Assembly (NCBI RefSeq): GCF_029623955.1 | Contig: NZ_JARSBP010000002.1 | Coordinates: 1,364,001 to 1,428,000, forward strand | DNA from: Mycobacterium sp. 236(2023) | GTDB lineage: Bacteria > Actinomycetota > Actinomycetes > Mycobacteriales > Mycobacteriaceae | Length of the DNA stretch: 64,000 nt | Reading direction: 5' to 3' | Shown here: piece by piece, positions 38,947 to 49,636 of the stretch | Numbering within the stretch: position 1 is the stretch's first letter | Layout: each line of letters starts with the position of its first letter | Notes under the pieces: model-generated | Told to the model about the DNA's origin: nothing | Databases searched by the model: none | What the model saw: the letters and a program-made list of their open reading frames with translations, nothing else | Made by a program: the position numbers and the translations under genes

Positions 38947-39786
38947 TTAGGTGCCTGTGTAGGTCTCGGGATCGGGACGGAAACGGGTGCCGTCGTTGAG
39001 GCCGTTGAGGGTCGCCATCTGGTCGTCGGTGAGCTCGAAGCCGAACACGTCGATGTTCGACGCGATCCGCTCCGGCGACGACGAACGCGGAATGACGATG
39101 TTGCCGAGCTGCAGGCTCCAACGGATGAGCACCTGAGCCGGCGTCTTGCCATGCGACTCGGCGACCTCGGTGACCGCGGAATTCCCGAGCAGACTGCCGA
39201 CGCCGAGCGGGCCGTAGGCCTCGGTGGCGATGCCGTGCCCGGCGTTGACCGCGCGCAGTTCGGCCTGATTCAGCAGCGGATGAAGCTCGATCTGGTTGAC
39301 CGCCGGGGTGAAGAACGACAATCCGATCAGGTCGTCGAGATGATGCTCGTGGAAGTTGCAGACGCCGATCGACCGGGCGTCACCGAGTTCCTTGGACTTC
39401 ATCATGCCGCCCCAGCTGTCCACGAACCGGTCCGCGCTGCCCGCCGGCCAATGGATCAGGTACAGGTCGACATAGTCGAGTCCGAGGCGCTCGAGGCTGG
39501 CCTTGAGCGCGTCCCGCGAACCCCCGAAACCCTGGTCCTCGGTGGCGAGCTTCGTCGTGACGAACAGCTCGTCACGGGGCACACCGGAGGCGGCGATCGC
39601 GCGGCCCACGGCCGCCTCGTTGCCGTATGCCGCCGCCGTGTCGATCAGCCGGTATCCGGCCGACAGCGCAGCCAGCACCGACTGCTCGGTCTCTGCGTCC
39701 GACAACTCACCCACACCGAGGCCCAGAACCGGCATGGTGTTGTCGTCGTTCAGTGTGACGGTGGGGATTGATTCCGCCGACGTCAT
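38947..39786 (-). CDS. Aldo-keto reductase (Rv2971 homologue)
   Basis: 279 residues. An NADPH-dependent (alpha/beta)8 AKR with the catalytic tetrad visible as Asp and Tyr in [12 protein letters not shown] (about residues 46-57), Lys in [15 protein letters not shown] (about 79) and His in LYLIHWPAG (about 112). The cofactor loop is [11 protein letters not shown] near the C-terminus. Mycobacterial homologues (AKR5 family) reduce dicarbonyls such as methylglyoxal and phenylglyoxal; the physiological substrate is unknown. The start has an AAGAAGG site upstream. It lies 49 nt upstream of the copper-type operon promoter on the same strand. Confidence 0.93.
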   Translation of the reverse strand: MTSAESIPTVTLNDDNTMPVLGLGVGELSDAETEQSVLAALSAGYRLIDTAAAYGNEAAVGRAIAASGVPRDELFVTTKLATEDQGFGGSRDALKASLERLGLDYVDLYLIHWPAGSADRFVDSWGGMMKSKELGDARSIGVCNFHEHHLDDLIGLSFFTPAVNQIELHPLLNQAELRAVNAGHGIATEAYGPLGVGSLLGNSAVTEVAESHGKTPAQVLIRWSLQLGNIVIPRSSSPERIASNIDVFGFELTDDQMATLNGLNDGTRFRPDPETYTGT

Positions 39787-39954
39787 GTCACCTTCTTTTC
39801 TGAAGTGGAATGCTCGCGACGACTATATTGCCGTCGGCTGTGTCTCCCTAATACCGGCCGCCGAGCCGTGACGGCGTTCGCCACGCCGTAGGCTGGCGCC
39901 GAATTCGCGGCAGACACCACGAACAGAGGCTGACCACGAGAAGGAGCAGTGACA

Positions 39955-41016
39955 GTGAGTACCGCCGAGAAAGTCGCCACCAAGGCCGCCGGCGTCACGT
40001 TGCGTGGCCTGCCCCACATTCCGGAGTCCTTCAAACGGCTCATGCTGGGCGGCCGGTCGATCACCGTGGACGGCAACACACTCGACACCACGTTGCAGCT
40101 GATGCTGGCCGGCCAGCGCGCGCTCGGCCTCGACGGGCTCGTCGGTGACGACGACGTCGTCACCGCACGCGCCCAGCTGGAGCTCCTCGCCGGCACCTAT
40201 AAACAGCACATCCCGGTGGCCTCGGTGGCCGATCTCACGGTGCCCGGCGGTGCCGGTCCGAGAAAGGCACGCCACTACGGCACGGACGTCCCCGACGCCC
40301 CGCTGCTCGTCTTCTTCCACGGCGGCGGTCACGCGATGGGCAGCATCGAGACCCACGACGACCTGTGTCGGGAGGTCTGCCGGAGCGCCCAGGTCCACGT
40401 TCTGTCGGTCGACTACCGGCTCGCCCCCGAGCACAAGGCGCCCGCAGGTGCCGACGATGCCTACGCCGCGTACCTCTGGGCCGTCGAACACGCCGCCGAG
40501 CTCGGTGCCGACGCCTCCCGCATCGCGGTGGGCGGGGACAGCGCCGGCGGCAACCTGACGGCGCTGGTGACTCAGCGGGCCCGCGATGAGAACGCGCCGC
40601 AGCCCGCGCTGCAGGTCCTCATCTACCCGGGCACCAACGCTGCCGCGCAAACCCGGTCGATGACCCTGTTCTCCAACGGGTTCTTCCTCACCCGGCACGA
40701 CATCGAGTGGTTCAAGGCCACTCACCTCGACGGCACCGGGATCGAGACCACTGATCCGCGGGTGTCGCCACTGCTGGCCGACGATCTGTCGGGGCTGGCG
40801 CCCGCGCTGGTCATCACCGCGGGCTTCGATCCGCTGCGTGACGAGGGCAAGCAGTATGCGGAGGCCCTGCGCGTCGCGGGAACAGCCGTCGACTACCGCG
40901 AATACGGGACCGTGGTGCACGGATTCGCCAACTTCTTCGCCCTCGGTGGCGACAGCGCCACCGCGACCGCCGACTTCATCTCGGCCATCCGCGCTCATCT
41001 GACCCGCGCCGGCTAA
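39955..41016 (+). CDS. lipN: Carboxylesterase/lipase of the HSL family (LipN-like)
   Basis: 353 residues. The alpha/beta hydrolase of the hormone-sensitive lipase type has the oxyanion motif FFHGGGHAMGS (about 118-128), catalytic Ser in VGGDSAGGNL (about 193), Asp in ITAGFDPLRDEG (about 290) and His in VVHGFANFF (about 322). A ~75-residue N-terminal cap region precedes the fold. GTG 39955 is preferred over the in-frame GTG 39949 because the AAGGAG site (39941-39946) is then 8 nt away rather than 2. Position between the AKR and the DsbA-like gene matches Rv2970c. Confidence 0.9.
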   Translation: MSTAEKVATKAAGVTLRGLPHIPESFKRLMLGGRSITVDGNTLDTTLQLMLAGQRALGLDGLVGDDDVVTARAQLELLAGTYKQHIPVASVADLTVPGGAGPRKARHYGTDVPDAPLLVFFHGGGHAMGSIETHDDLCREVCRSAQVHVLSVDYRLAPEHKAPAGADDAYAAYLWAVEHAAELGADASRIAVGGDSAGGNLTALVTQRARDENAPQPALQVLIYPGTNAAAQTRSMTLFSNGFFLTRHDIEWFKATHLDGTGIETTDPRVSPLLADDLSGLAPALVITAGFDPLRDEGKQYAEALRVAGTAVDYREYGTVVHGFANFFALGGDSATATADFISAIRAHLTRAG

Positions 41017-41035
41017 AGCCCCGCGGTATCGCCGG

Positions 41036-41041
41036 TACTCT
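41036..41041 (+). promoter_or_regulatory. -10 element of the DsbA-like gene (near-leaderless)
   Basis: TACTCT predicts +1 at 41048, one base before GTG 41049. Confidence 0.5.
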
Positions 41042-41048
41042 GTGACCC

Positions 41049-41822
41049 GTGGCCACCAAACCCAAGAAGAACGCGCGGTACGACCTGAAGGCAGCGGACC
41101 GTAAACGCAATCTGCTCGTCCAGATCGGTCTGACCGCCGTCGTCGTCATCTTCGCGGTCACCTTGGTGCTGTACATCGTGCTGTCGGCCGACGACAAGCC
41201 CACCGCGGGCGAGGACCGGGCGATCCGGGTCGAGTCGGCAAGCCTGATCAAGAAGGAAGGCACCGACGAGCCCAAGGCCGTTGTGAGCATGTACGAGGAC
41301 TTCTTGTGCCCGCACTGCGGAGCCTTCGAGCAGCAGTTCGGCCCCACGATCAACAAACTCGTCGACGCGGGCGCGATCGCCGCGGACTACTACATGGTCG
41401 CCATCCTCGACCGTCCGCAGAACCAGAATTACCCGGCGCGTGCGGGTGCGGCGGCCTACTGCGTCGCCGACGAGTCGACGGACGCGTTCCGCCGCTTTCA
41501 CGCCGCGCTGTACGCCCAGCAGCCCAGTGAGACGGGCTCGGCGTACCCGGACAACGCGCGCCTCGTCGAGACCGCCCGCCAGTCCGGTGCCGCCGGCGGC
41601 GTCCCCGACTGCATCAACAACGGCACCTATGTCGACCTCGTCGGCGGCCTCGCCGGGGCGACCGGCATCCAGTCGACTCCCACGGTCAAGATCAACGGCG
41701 AGGACTACCAATACAGCACGCCGGAAGCGCTGGTCGCCAAGATCAAGGAGATCGTCGGCGACGTTCCCGGACTCGAAGCCGCTCCGCCGGCACCTGCCCC
41801 GCAGCCGGCGCCCGCGTCATGA
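41049..41822 (+). CDS. Membrane-anchored DsbA-like thiol oxidase (Rv2969c homologue)
   Basis: 257 residues. A basic N-terminus and one helix (LLVQIGLTAVVVIFAVTLVL, about 20-39) anchor a thioredoxin-fold domain outside the membrane. The active site CPHC is in MYEDFLCPHCGAFEQQFG (about residues 86-89), and the cis-Pro loop is IQSTPTVKI. Two more Cys (AAYCVADE, PDCINNG) should form the structural disulfide described for mycobacterial DsbA. The C-terminus is Pro/Ala-rich. It overlaps the VKOR gene by 4 nt; VKOR reoxidises it, so the pair is a complete disulfide-forming system. Confidence 0.93.
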   Translation: MATKPKKNARYDLKAADRKRNLLVQIGLTAVVVIFAVTLVLYIVLSADDKPTAGEDRAIRVESASLIKKEGTDEPKAVVSMYEDFLCPHCGAFEQQFGPTINKLVDAGAIAADYYMVAILDRPQNQNYPARAGAAAYCVADESTDAFRRFHAALYAQQPSETGSAYPDNARLVETARQSGAAGGVPDCINNGTYVDLVGGLAGATGIQSTPTVKINGEDYQYSTPEALVAKIKEIVGDVPGLEAAPPAPAPQPAPAS

Positions 41823-42457
41823 CCGTGACCGCGACCAGTTCAGCCGAGCACACCGACGGTGCGGGCGCGGATGAGCCGACGGGGGTCGCGGTTCCACGGA
41901 GCAGCGCGCTGTGGGTGCTGATCGCCGGTGTCGTCGGCCTGGCGTCGGCACTGACGTTGACGATCGAGAAGATCGAGCTGCTGATCAACCCCGACTACAT
42001 CCCGTCGTGCAGCATCAACCCGGTCCTGTCCTGCGGGTCGGTGATGATCACGCCGCAGGCCTCGCTGTTCGGTTTTCCGAACCCGCTCATCGGGATCGTG
42101 GCTTTCGCCGTCGTCACGGTCACCGGCGTCCTGGCGCTGGCCAAGGTCAACCTACCGCGGTGGTACTGGGCGGGCCTGGCCGTCGGCACGCTTCTGGGCA
42201 CCGTCTTCGTGCACTGGCTGATCTTCCAGAGCCTGTACCGCATCGGAGCGCTCTGCCCGTACTGCATGGTCGTGTGGGCGGTGACGATTCCGCTACTCGT
42301 GGTCGCCACGTCGATCGCCGTCGCGCCCCAGCGCAGCGGCAACGCGGTCGTCCGGGCGCTCCACACGTGGCGCTGGTCGCTGGTGACGTTGTGGTTCACC
42401 GGCGTCGTGCTGCTGATCCTCGAACGATTCTGGAACTACTGGTCGACCCTGATCTGA
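41819..42457 (+). CDS. Vitamin K epoxide reductase-like (VKOR) quinone-coupled oxidase
   Basis: 212 residues with about five helices. The active-site CxxC is in IGALCPYCMVVWAV (about residues 142-145), and the loop Cys pair is in PSCSINPVLSCGSVM (about 62 and 70), with the conserved Ser/Thr between. In bacteria lacking DsbB, VKOR reoxidises DsbA and passes electrons to menaquinone. A ~30-residue hydrophilic N-terminus precedes helix 1. ATG 41819 overlaps the DsbA-like stop. Confidence 0.94.
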   Translation: MTVTATSSAEHTDGAGADEPTGVAVPRSSALWVLIAGVVGLASALTLTIEKIELLINPDYIPSCSINPVLSCGSVMITPQASLFGFPNPLIGIVAFAVVTVTGVLALAKVNLPRWYWAGLAVGTLLGTVFVHWLIFQSLYRIGALCPYCMVVWAVTIPLLVVATSIAVAPQRSGNAVVRALHTWRWSLVTLWFTGVVLLILERFWNYWSTLI

Positions 42458-42523
42458 CGCCGGACATCTGCTGCGTTCTGTTCACACCCAGCGGTCTGCC
42501 TCTGTGAGATTGACCTGCATGGT

Positions 42524-42529
42524 TAAGGT
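42524..42529 (+). promoter_or_regulatory. -10 element of pyc (leaderless)
   Basis: TAAGGT ends 6 nt before GTG 42535, within one base of the exact leaderless spacing. Confidence 0.45.
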
Positions 42530-42534
42530 GAACT

Positions 42535-45500
42535 GTGGCTGGTCGAATTACGAAGGTTCTTGTCGCCAACCGTGGTGAAATCGCGATCCGCGCGTTCCGC
42601 GCGGCCTATGAGATGGGCATCGCGACGGTGGCGGTGTACCCGCACGAGGACCGCAATTCGCTGCATCGTCTGAAGGCTGACGAGTCCTATCAGATCGGGG
42701 ACGTCGGCCATCCGGTCCGGGCATACCTGTCGGTCGACGAGATCATGCGGGTCGCGTTGGAGGCGGGCTGCGACGCGGTCTACCCGGGTTACGGCTTCCT
42801 GTCGGAGAATCCGGAGTTGGCCTCGGCGTGCGCAGCGGCGGGCATCACGTTCGTCGGGCCGAGTTCCCATGTGCTGGAGCTGACGGGCAACAAGGCCCGC
42901 GCGATCGCGGCGGCTCGCTCGGCCGGGTTGCCGGTGCTGGCCTCGTCGGAGCCGTCGTCCTCGGTCGCCGATCTCGTCGCGGCCGCCGAGTCGATGGAGT
43001 TCCCGCTGTTCGTCAAGGCCGTCTCCGGCGGCGGTGGACGCGGTATGCGACGGGTCGCCGAGCGTGGCGCGCTGGCCGAGGCGATCGAAGCTGCCAGCCG
43101 GGAAGCGGAGTCGGCGTTCGGTGACGCCACGGTGTATCTCGAGCAGGCGGTGCTCAACCCGCGCCACATCGAGGTGCAGATCCTCGCCGATGCCGACGGC
43201 AACGTCATGCACCTGTTCGAGCGGGACTGCAGTGTGCAGCGACGTCATCAGAAGGTCATCGAGCTGGCGCCGGCCCCGAACCTGCCGGAAGAGTTGCGCC
43301 AGAAAATCTGTTCTGACGCAGTGGCTTTCGCTCGCGAGATCGACTACACGTGTGCGGGCACCGTGGAATTCCTGCTCGACGAGCGCGGTCATCACGTCTT
43401 CATCGAGTGCAACCCGCGTATCCAGGTGGAGCACACCGTCACCGAGGAGATCACCGATGTCGACTTGGTGGCCAGCCAGCTGCGGATCGCGTCGGGGGAG
43501 ACGCTGGCCGAACTGGGCCTGAGCCAGGACGATCTCGTCATCCGCGGCGCGGCGATGCAGTGCCGGATCACCACTGAGGACCCGGCCAACGGCTTCCGGC
43601 CCGACACCGGGCGGATCACGGCCTACCGGTCACCGGGCGGCGCGGGGATCCGGCTGGACGGCGGCGCGGTGCTGGGTGCCGAGATCGGCGCGCACTTCGA
43701 CTCGATGCTGGTCAAATTGACATGCCGCGGAAGAGATTTCGCCACAGCCGTCAAGCGTGCCCATCGCGCGCTCGCCGAGTTCCGGGTACGTGGCGTGTCG
43801 ACGAACATCCCGTTCCTGCAGGCCGTCATCGACGACCCGGACTTCCGGGCGGGCCGGGTCACCACGTCGTTCATCGACGAGCGACCCGAGCTGCTCACCT
43901 CGCACACCCCCGCCGACCGCGGCACCAAGATCCTCAACTACCTCGCCGACGTCACGGTGAACCATCCGCACGGTGAGCGCGCGGCCACGGTGTACCCGCA
44001 GGACAAGCTGCCCCAGGTCGATCTGAACTCGATGCCGCCGCGGGGCAGCAAGCATCTGCTCTCCGAAGTCGGACCCGAGGCGTTCGCGCGGTGGATGCGC
44101 GAATCCAAGTCGGTCGGCGTCACCGATACGACGTTCCGCGATGCGCACCAGTCGTTGCTGGCCACCCGGATCCGCACGTCGGGTCTGTTGATGGTGGCGC
44201 CCTACATCGCGCGGATGACGCCGCAATTGCTGTCAATCGAATGCTGGGGCGGAGCAACGTATGACGTCGCGCTGCGGTTCCTCAAGGAGGATCCGTGGGA
44301 GCGGCTGGCCGCGTTGCGCGAAGCGGTGCCCAACATCTGTCTGCAGATGCTGCTGCGCGGGCGCAACACGGTCGGTTACACGCCGTATCCGGAGTCGGTG
44401 ACCCACGCGTTCGTCCAGGAGGCGACGGCAACCGGCATCGACATCTACCGAATCTTCGACGCGCTCAACAACGTCGACTCGATGCGTCCGGCGATCGACG
44501 CCGTGCGCGAGACCGGCACGGCGGTGGCCGAAGTCGCGATGTCCTACACCGGTGATCTGTCCAACCCGGACGAGAACCTCTACACGCTCGACTACTACCT
44601 CAAGCTGGCCGAGCAGATCGTCGACGCCGGCGCGCATGTGCTCGGCATCAAGGACATGGCGGGTCTGCTGCGCCCGCAGGCGGCAGACATTCTGGTGCGG
44701 GCGCTGCGCAGCCGCTTCGATCTTCCGGTCCACGTGCACACCCACGACACCCCGGGCGGGCAGCTGGCGACGTACCTCGCGGCGTGGCAGGCCGGCGCGA
44801 GTGCGGTCGACGGTGCGTCGTCGCCGCTGGCCGGGACCACGAGTCAGCCCGCGCTGTCCTCGATCGTGGCGGCGACCGCGCACACCGAATACGACACCGG
44901 GCTGTCGCTGTCGGCGGTGTGCGATCTGGAGCCGTTCTGGGAGGCGCTGCGAAAGGTCTACGCGCCCTTCGACGTTGCTGCAGCAGGACCGACGACCCCG
45001 ACGGGCCGCGTCTATCACCACGAGATCCCGGGCGGGCAGTTGTCGAACCTCCGGCAGCAGGCGATCGCGCTGGGACTTGGGGATCGGTTCGAGGAGATCG
45101 AGGCGAGTTACGCTGCGGCGGACCGGATCCTGGGCCGTTTGGTGAAGGTGACGCCGTCGTCGAAGGTGGTCGGCGATCTGGCGCTGGCGCTGGTCGGTGC
45201 GGGAGCGTCGGCCGACGAATTCGCGGCCGACCCTGAGCGGTACGACATCCCGGACTCGGTGATCGGGTTCCTGCGCGGGGAACTCGGAGACCCACCCGGC
45301 GGCTGGCCGGAGCCGCTGCGCACCAAGGCGCTGGCCGGTCGAGCGCCTGCCAAGCCGCAGGCCGATGTCAGCGCCGAGGACGAGCAGGTGCTCGGTGAGG
45401 CGGGACCGCAGCGGCAGGCCACGCTGAACAGGCTGTTGTTTCCTGGTCCCACCAAAGAATTCGAGGCCCATCGCGAGCTCTACGGCGATACGTCGACGCT

Positions 45501-45972
45501 GTCGGCCAATCAGTTCTTCTACGGGCTGCGCCACGGCGAAGAACACCGCGTGCAACTCGAAAAGGGCGTGGAACTGCTCATCGGCCTCGAGGCGATCTCC
45601 GATCCCGACGAACGCGGCATGCGCACCGTCATGTGCATCCTCAACGGGCAGCTGCGCCCCGTCGTGGTCCGCGACCGCAGCGTCGCCAGCGAGGTACCGG
45701 CTGCCGAGAAAGCCGATCGCAACAACGCCGACCATGTGGCCGCTCCGTTCGCGGGTGTGGTCACCGTCAGCGTGTCCGAAGGCGATACGGTCGAAACCGG
45801 CCAGACGATCGCGACCATCGAGGCGATGAAGATGGAGGCCGCGATCACCGCGCCGAAGGGCGGCACCGTCGGTCGCGTCGCCGTGGCGGCCACCGCGCAG
45901 GTCGAAGGCGGGGACCTGCTCGTCGTGATCGGTTCGGCTGGTGCAGGCGACGCGTCAGGGGAGCCGACCTGA
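42535..45972 (+). CDS. pyc: Pyruvate carboxylase
   Basis: 1145 residues, single-chain anaplerotic enzyme forming oxaloacetate from pyruvate and bicarbonate. Domain order: biotin carboxylase (about 1-455; [15 protein letters not shown] for [22 protein letters not shown] for the catalytic site), carboxyltransferase (about 530-800; [15 protein letters not shown] and the metal-binding [10 protein letters not shown]), an allosteric/linker region, and a C-terminal biotinyl domain with [10 protein letters not shown], biotinylated Lys at about 1099. GTG 42535 is leaderless. The length is close to M. tuberculosis Pca. The stop overlaps the apparent CTG start of rsmD. Confidence 0.97.
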   Translation: MAGRITKVLVANRGEIAIRAFRAAYEMGIATVAVYPHEDRNSLHRLKADESYQIGDVGHPVRAYLSVDEIMRVALEAGCDAVYPGYGFLSENPELASACAAAGITFVGPSSHVLELTGNKARAIAAARSAGLPVLASSEPSSSVADLVAAAESMEFPLFVKAVSGGGGRGMRRVAERGALAEAIEAASREAESAFGDATVYLEQAVLNPRHIEVQILADADGNVMHLFERDCSVQRRHQKVIELAPAPNLPEELRQKICSDAVAFAREIDYTCAGTVEFLLDERGHHVFIECNPRIQVEHTVTEEITDVDLVASQLRIASGETLAELGLSQDDLVIRGAAMQCRITTEDPANGFRPDTGRITAYRSPGGAGIRLDGGAVLGAEIGAHFDSMLVKLTCRGRDFATAVKRAHRALAEFRVRGVSTNIPFLQAVIDDPDFRAGRVTTSFIDERPELLTSHTPADRGTKILNYLADVTVNHPHGERAATVYPQDKLPQVDLNSMPPRGSKHLLSEVGPEAFARWMRESKSVGVTDTTFRDAHQSLLATRIRTSGLLMVAPYIARMTPQLLSIECWGGATYDVALRFLKEDPWERLAALREAVPNICLQMLLRGRNTVGYTPYPESVTHAFVQEATATGIDIYRIFDALNNVDSMRPAIDAVRETGTAVAEVAMSYTGDLSNPDENLYTLDYYLKLAEQIVDAGAHVLGIKDMAGLLRPQAADILVRALRSRFDLPVHVHTHDTPGGQLATYLAAWQAGASAVDGASSPLAGTTSQPALSSIVAATAHTEYDTGLSLSAVCDLEPFWEALRKVYAPFDVAAAGPTTPTGRVYHHEIPGGQLSNLRQQAIALGLGDRFEEIEASYAAADRILGRLVKVTPSSKVVGDLALALVGAGASADEFAADPERYDIPDSVIGFLRGELGDPPGGWPEPLRTKALAGRAPAKPQADVSAEDEQVLGEAGPQRQATLNRLLFPGPTKEFEAHRELYGDTSTLSANQFFYGLRHGEEHRVQLEKGVELLIGLEAISDPDERGMRTVMCILNGQLRPVVVRDRSVASEVPAAEKADRNNADHVAAPFAGVVTVSVSEGDTVETGQTIATIEAMKMEAAITAPKGGTVGRVAVAATAQVEGGDLLVVIGSAGAGDASGEPT

Positions 45973-46538
45973 CCCGAATCGTCGCCGGTTCCTTCGGCGG
46001 CCGCCGGATTGTGGTGCCGCAGCAGAAATCTGGGCGGGGCACTCGGCCGACGACCGATCGGGTGCGCGAAGCCCTTTTCAATCTGTTGTCCGCGCGGATC
46101 GACTTCGCGGGTATCAGCGTGCTCGATCTGTACGCAGGGTCCGGGGCGCTCGGTCTGGAGTCGTTGTCGCGCGGGGCCGCGTCCGCGCTGTTCGTGGAGT
46201 CCGATGCGCGGGCCGCCGCGGTGATCGAGCAGAACATTGCGACGCTCGGGGCGCGAGGGGCGTCGGTGCGCCGCGGCAGCGTCTCGACGGTGCTGGCCTC
46301 GGGTGCGACGCGACCGGTGGATCTTGTGCTCGCGGATCCGCCGTACGAGGTCGGTGACGACCAGGTCGCCGACGTCGTGGCAACGCTCGTCAGCGCCGGC
46401 TGGACAGCGCCGGGCACTGTCGCCGTCGTCGAACGGCCGGCATCGGGTCGCGAGATCGCTTGGCCGGACGGCTGGTCGGTGTGGAAGCCCCGCAAGTACG
46501 GGGACACCAGGATCGAGCTGGCCTCGGTCAGCGATTGA
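45969..46538 (+). CDS. rsmD: 16S rRNA (guanine-966-N2)-methyltransferase, apparent CTG start
   Basis: 189 residues from CTG 45969. The class I methyltransferase fold has [19 protein letters not shown] (SAM site, about 50-68) and the catalytic [12 protein letters not shown] (about 117-128). The conserved N-terminal segment [16 protein letters not shown], needed by RsmD proteins, is encoded directly after CTG 45969. The first canonical start in frame (GTG 46011) would remove it. The codon sits in a CTGA overlap with the pyc stop, where homologues typically have NTGA with a standard start. CTG initiation is therefore likely. It overlaps the convergent LuxR gene by 11 nt. Confidence 0.9.
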   Translation: MTRIVAGSFGGRRIVVPQQKSGRGTRPTTDRVREALFNLLSARIDFAGISVLDLYAGSGALGLESLSRGAASALFVESDARAAAVIEQNIATLGARGASVRRGSVSTVLASGATRPVDLVLADPPYEVGDDQVADVVATLVSAGWTAPGTVAVVERPASGREIAWPDGWSVWKPRKYGDTRIELASVSD

Positions 46539-47613
46539 TCGAGAGCAGGAGACGGACCAGTTCGGACTGGCGATGTGTTTCCGTTTTCGCGAAGACATGT
46601 TGCAGATGGGTTTTGACCGTTGCCAGCGACACCGACAGGTCGTCGGCGATGGCGCGCAGTCCGTGTCCACGCAGCACGTGGGTCGCCACCAGGGCCTCGC
46701 TGTACGTGAGCTCGTACAGTCTGCGCAGCATGGCGATGGTCGGCTCGGGAATCCGTTCGGGATCGATGACCACCACCACCGCGCACGCCGTGGCGTCACG
46801 GGTGGACGGCAGGACGTGCACCACGTAGGGCCGTAACCCCGACGGGCGCGGACAGAGCAGCGAATCACCGCTGCGCACGGTGTCACCGGCGCCGCCCAGC
46901 GCCGCGGCGATGCTGCGTGCCAGCCGCCGTGCCGCAACCGGATCCGAGGCCGAGATCGAACCTGAGCGCAGCGTGATTCCGTCGGCGTCGCGCACCATCT
47001 GCTCGGCCGGCTGATTCATCTGCTGCACAACGGCATTGGCGCCGATGGCAACGACGCCGTAGCCGACGGTGTCGATCGCCAGGGTCAAGGCGTCGCGGCT
47101 GAGGGAGTGCTTGCGCAGGGAACGTTCGGTGCGCAGCGCCTGCTGCAGGTGCGGGATGAACAGGTCGAGCAACGCCGCCCGCTCCGCGGTGTCGAACTCC
47201 TCACGCGTGCGGTCTCCGGCGACGAGGAAGCTGGTGGTGTGCGCTGCCCCCGACAGCCGGACGAACAGACCGTCATTGAGGTTGTTCGGCCGCATCCAAT
47301 CGGCATCGAATTCAGACCGCGGCTGCAGGGCGATCAACTCTCGGCCGCCCTGGACGAGCCCGACGGGGCTGCGCTCGACCGCCGACAAGACGTAGTCGAT
47401 GTTGCGGTAGTAGCCCACGTAGGCGGTGGCCGCTTCGTCGGAGAGGTTGGCGCTCTTGACGATCCGATCGGTGCCGTCGGTTTCGATCATCGCGGCGGTC
47501 AGGCCGCCGAATACCGAACGAATCTCAGCCATGGCGCAGGCCCAGGTGTCGGATGCGGCTGCCGCGCCGTAGACGCCGGACACCATGCGCGAGAAATCCT
47601 CGATCGCCACCAT
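46528..47613 (-). CDS. LuxR-type transcriptional regulator, divergent from P450
   Basis: 361 residues from ATG 47613, with a GGGGGG site 8 nt upstream; GTG 47616 is also possible. The C-terminal LuxR helix-turn-helix is at about 295-355 ([40 protein letters not shown]). The N-terminal ~280 residues are a sensor region with PAS/GAF-like character ([19 protein letters not shown]) and no autoinducer or phosphoacceptor signature that I recognise. It is divergent from the P450 gene and convergent with rsmD. Its target is probably the P450 gene and itself. Confidence 0.88.
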   Translation of the reverse strand: MVAIEDFSRMVSGVYGAAAASDTWACAMAEIRSVFGGLTAAMIETDGTDRIVKSANLSDEAATAYVGYYRNIDYVLSAVERSPVGLVQGGRELIALQPRSEFDADWMRPNNLNDGLFVRLSGAAHTTSFLVAGDRTREEFDTAERAALLDLFIPHLQQALRTERSLRKHSLSRDALTLAIDTVGYGVVAIGANAVVQQMNQPAEQMVRDADGITLRSGSISASDPVAARRLARSIAAALGGAGDTVRSGDSLLCPRPSGLRPYVVHVLPSTRDATACAVVVVIDPERIPEPTIAMLRRLYELTYSEALVATHVLRGHGLRAIADDLSVSLATVKTHLQHVFAKTETHRQSELVRLLLSINR

Positions 47614-47681
47614 CACAGGTACCCCCCGGGCTGCTGGTAGTGATGCGACTGTAATCCGTTTCCGCCGTTTCGGGGTGAAAG

Positions 47682-47696
47682 ACGGATCTCATCCGT
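47682..47696. promoter_or_regulatory. Candidate operator ACGGAT-CTC-ATCCGT between luxR-type gene and P450
   Basis: A perfect 6-3-6 palindrome. A third half-site, ATCCGT, lies at 47654-47659. A TTGACG, a possible -35 for the P450 gene, begins 4 nt after the palindrome at 47701. Confidence 0.5.
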
Positions 47697-47739
47697 TCGG
47701 TTGACGACGCACGCGCCGATTCGTTGTTGGCTTGCGGCT

Positions 47740-49122
47740 ATGTCCAGCTCGTCGATGGTTGCGGAGCCGGCGGTTCAGACGATGCCGCCGGCACCCTTCA
47801 GTCCGCTGACGAAACGGCGCCAGATAGCGGCCTTGCGCAACTTTCACACAGGACCCGAACTACTCCGCGATGCCGGCGGTCCGGTGACCCGGCTGAAGCT
47901 CGGTCCGCGTTGGTTGATGCCGCCCGTGGTGGTCGCCACGTCTCCGCGCGCGATCCGCGACGTCCTCGGGCGCCCCGGTGCGCTGGTCGACAAGACCGTC
48001 GTGCATGCCGAGATGCGGCACCTGTTGGGTAACAACCTGTTCGACCTCGAACACGACGCATGGCTGCCACGGCGGCGCGCTGTGCAATCGGTGTTCACCA
48101 GGAAGCGGGTGGAGGAGTTCGGGAGCCATATGGTCGCGGCGGCGGAGACGATCTCCGGCGGGTGGGCCGACGGTGCCGAGATCGATCTGGACAGTCAGTG
48201 CCGCCGACTCACCCTGCGTGCGCTCGGACGGTCGGTGCTGGGCGTCGACCTCGACGAGAAGGCTGAGGCGATCGCGGCGCCGATCGGCATCGCGCTGTCC
48301 TATTTGGCGAATCGGACCGCTTCTCCGATCAAGCCGCCGCGGTGGCTGATGACGCCGGCACGCCGCCGGGCACGTGCGGCCGGCGCGACACTGCGCGAAC
48401 TCGCAGTCGACATCGTCTCGGCGTGCCGGACTGATCCGTCGCGTGACGCCCCGCTTGTGCGCGCCATGATCGACGCCGTCGATCCGGACACCGGAGCCCC
48501 GCTGTCGGACGGCGAGATCGCCGAGGACCTGCTGGCTTTCGTGATCGCCGGGCACGATACGACTGCAACGACACTGGCCTACGCCCTCTGGCAGTTGGGC
48601 AGGCATCCGGAGTTGCAGGACAAAGTGCTGGCCGAGGCTGTCGCGGTGGGGGACCGCGGCAGCCTCGGCCCAGCCGCCGTCGCACAGCTCGGGTTCACGG
48701 TGGCCGTGCTGCGCGAAGCTCTGCGACTGTGTCCGCCGGCTCCTGCCACCAGCCGGGTTGCGGTGCAGGACATCGCGGTTGACGGCCATCGCGTCGATGC
48801 GGGCACCATGTTGGTCGTCGGCATCTATGCGGTGCAGCGCGATCCGGCGCTGTGGGACGATCCGTTAACATTCGATCCCGGCCGTTTCGCCGGTGGCGCG
48901 GGCACGCGGCGCGATCGCTGGCAGTACCTTCCGTTCGGAGCGGGGCAGAGGTCGTGCATCGGGGATCACTTCGCCATGCTGGAAGCCACCCTGGCGCTGG
49001 CCGCCATCGTGCGTGACGTCGAGATCACCTCCACAGCAACGGACTTCCCGGTCGAGGTGCCGTTCACCATGGTCGCGGCGGAGCCCATCGGAGCGGTGGT
49101 GCGGCGGCGCCGAACGGCCTAG
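47740..49122 (+). CDS. Cytochrome P450
   Basis: 460 residues. The I-helix oxygen motif is [10 protein letters not shown] (about 270-279), the K-helix ExxR is in [11 protein letters not shown] (about 327), and the heme-binding loop [11 protein letters not shown] has its Cys ligand near residue 407. [18 protein letters not shown] and DPGRFAGG are the usual segments between. The substrate is unknown, and no ferredoxin gene is adjacent. The frame is open to a TTG at 47701, but that TTGACG looks like a -35 element, so ATG 47740 is preferred. It is divergent from the LuxR-type regulator. Confidence 0.92.
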   Translation: MSSSSMVAEPAVQTMPPAPFSPLTKRRQIAALRNFHTGPELLRDAGGPVTRLKLGPRWLMPPVVVATSPRAIRDVLGRPGALVDKTVVHAEMRHLLGNNLFDLEHDAWLPRRRAVQSVFTRKRVEEFGSHMVAAAETISGGWADGAEIDLDSQCRRLTLRALGRSVLGVDLDEKAEAIAAPIGIALSYLANRTASPIKPPRWLMTPARRRARAAGATLRELAVDIVSACRTDPSRDAPLVRAMIDAVDPDTGAPLSDGEIAEDLLAFVIAGHDTTATTLAYALWQLGRHPELQDKVLAEAVAVGDRGSLGPAAVAQLGFTVAVLREALRLCPPAPATSRVAVQDIAVDGHRVDAGTMLVVGIYAVQRDPALWDDPLTFDPGRFAGGAGTRRDRWQYLPFGAGQRSCIGDHFAMLEATLALAAIVRDVEITSTATDFPVEVPFTMVAAEPIGAVVRRRRTA

Positions 49123-49139
49123 TGGGCGTGCGCGCCTGC

Positions 49140-49145
49140 TACCGT
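49140..49145 (+). promoter_or_regulatory. -10 element of coaD (near-leaderless)
   Basis: TACCGT predicts +1 at 49152, two bases before ATG 49154. Confidence 0.5.
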
Positions 49146-49153
49146 CACACGTC

Positions 49154-49636
49154 ATGAGCGGTGCGGTGTGCCCAGGATCCTTCGATCCGGTGACCCTCGG
49201 TCACGTCGACATCTTCGAGCGGGCGGCCGCACAGTTCGACGAGCTCGTCGTTGCCGTGATGGTCAACCCGAACAAGAAGGGCATGTTCACCCTCGACGAG
49301 CGGATCGCGCTGATCGAGGAGTCCACCACCCACCTGCCGAATGTGCGGGTCGAATCCGGCCAGGGTCTGATCGTCGACTTCGTCAAGGAGCGGGGACTCA
49401 CCGCCATCGTCAAGGGACTGCGCACCGGGACGGACTTCGAGTACGAGTTGCAGATGGCGCAGATGAACAAACACATCGCGGGCGTCGACACCTTTTTCGT
49501 CGCCACCACGCCCCAGTATTCGTTCGTGTCGTCGTCGTTGGCCAAGGAGGTCGCGACCTTCGGCGGCGACGTGTCGGCGCTGCTGCCCGCGCCGGTCCAC
49601 GCGCGCCTGATGGCCAAGCTGGCCGAGCGCGCCTGA
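49154..49636 (+). CDS. coaD: Phosphopantetheine adenylyltransferase
   Basis: 160 residues, the penultimate step of coenzyme A synthesis. The nucleotidyltransferase motif TLGH is in [19 protein letters not shown] (about residues 6-24). [19 protein letters not shown] (about 87-105) and the C-terminal [18 protein letters not shown] (ISSTxxR-like) are conserved. The frame is open far into the P450 gene. ATG 49154 gives the known N-terminus ([12 protein letters not shown]) and sits two bases after a predicted +1. Confidence 0.97.
   Translation: MSGAVCPGSFDPVTLGHVDIFERAAAQFDELVVAVMVNPNKKGMFTLDERIALIEESTTHLPNVRVESGQGLIVDFVKERGLTAIVKGLRTGTDFEYELQMAQMNKHIAGVDTFFVATTPQYSFVSSSLAKEVATFGGDVSALLPAPVHARLMAKLAERA

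Noticed and set aside
46528..49122. Genomic island with mobile-element ends
   Set aside because: No transposase, integrase, direct repeats or tRNA attachment site was seen at either edge; only the gene content suggests insertion.
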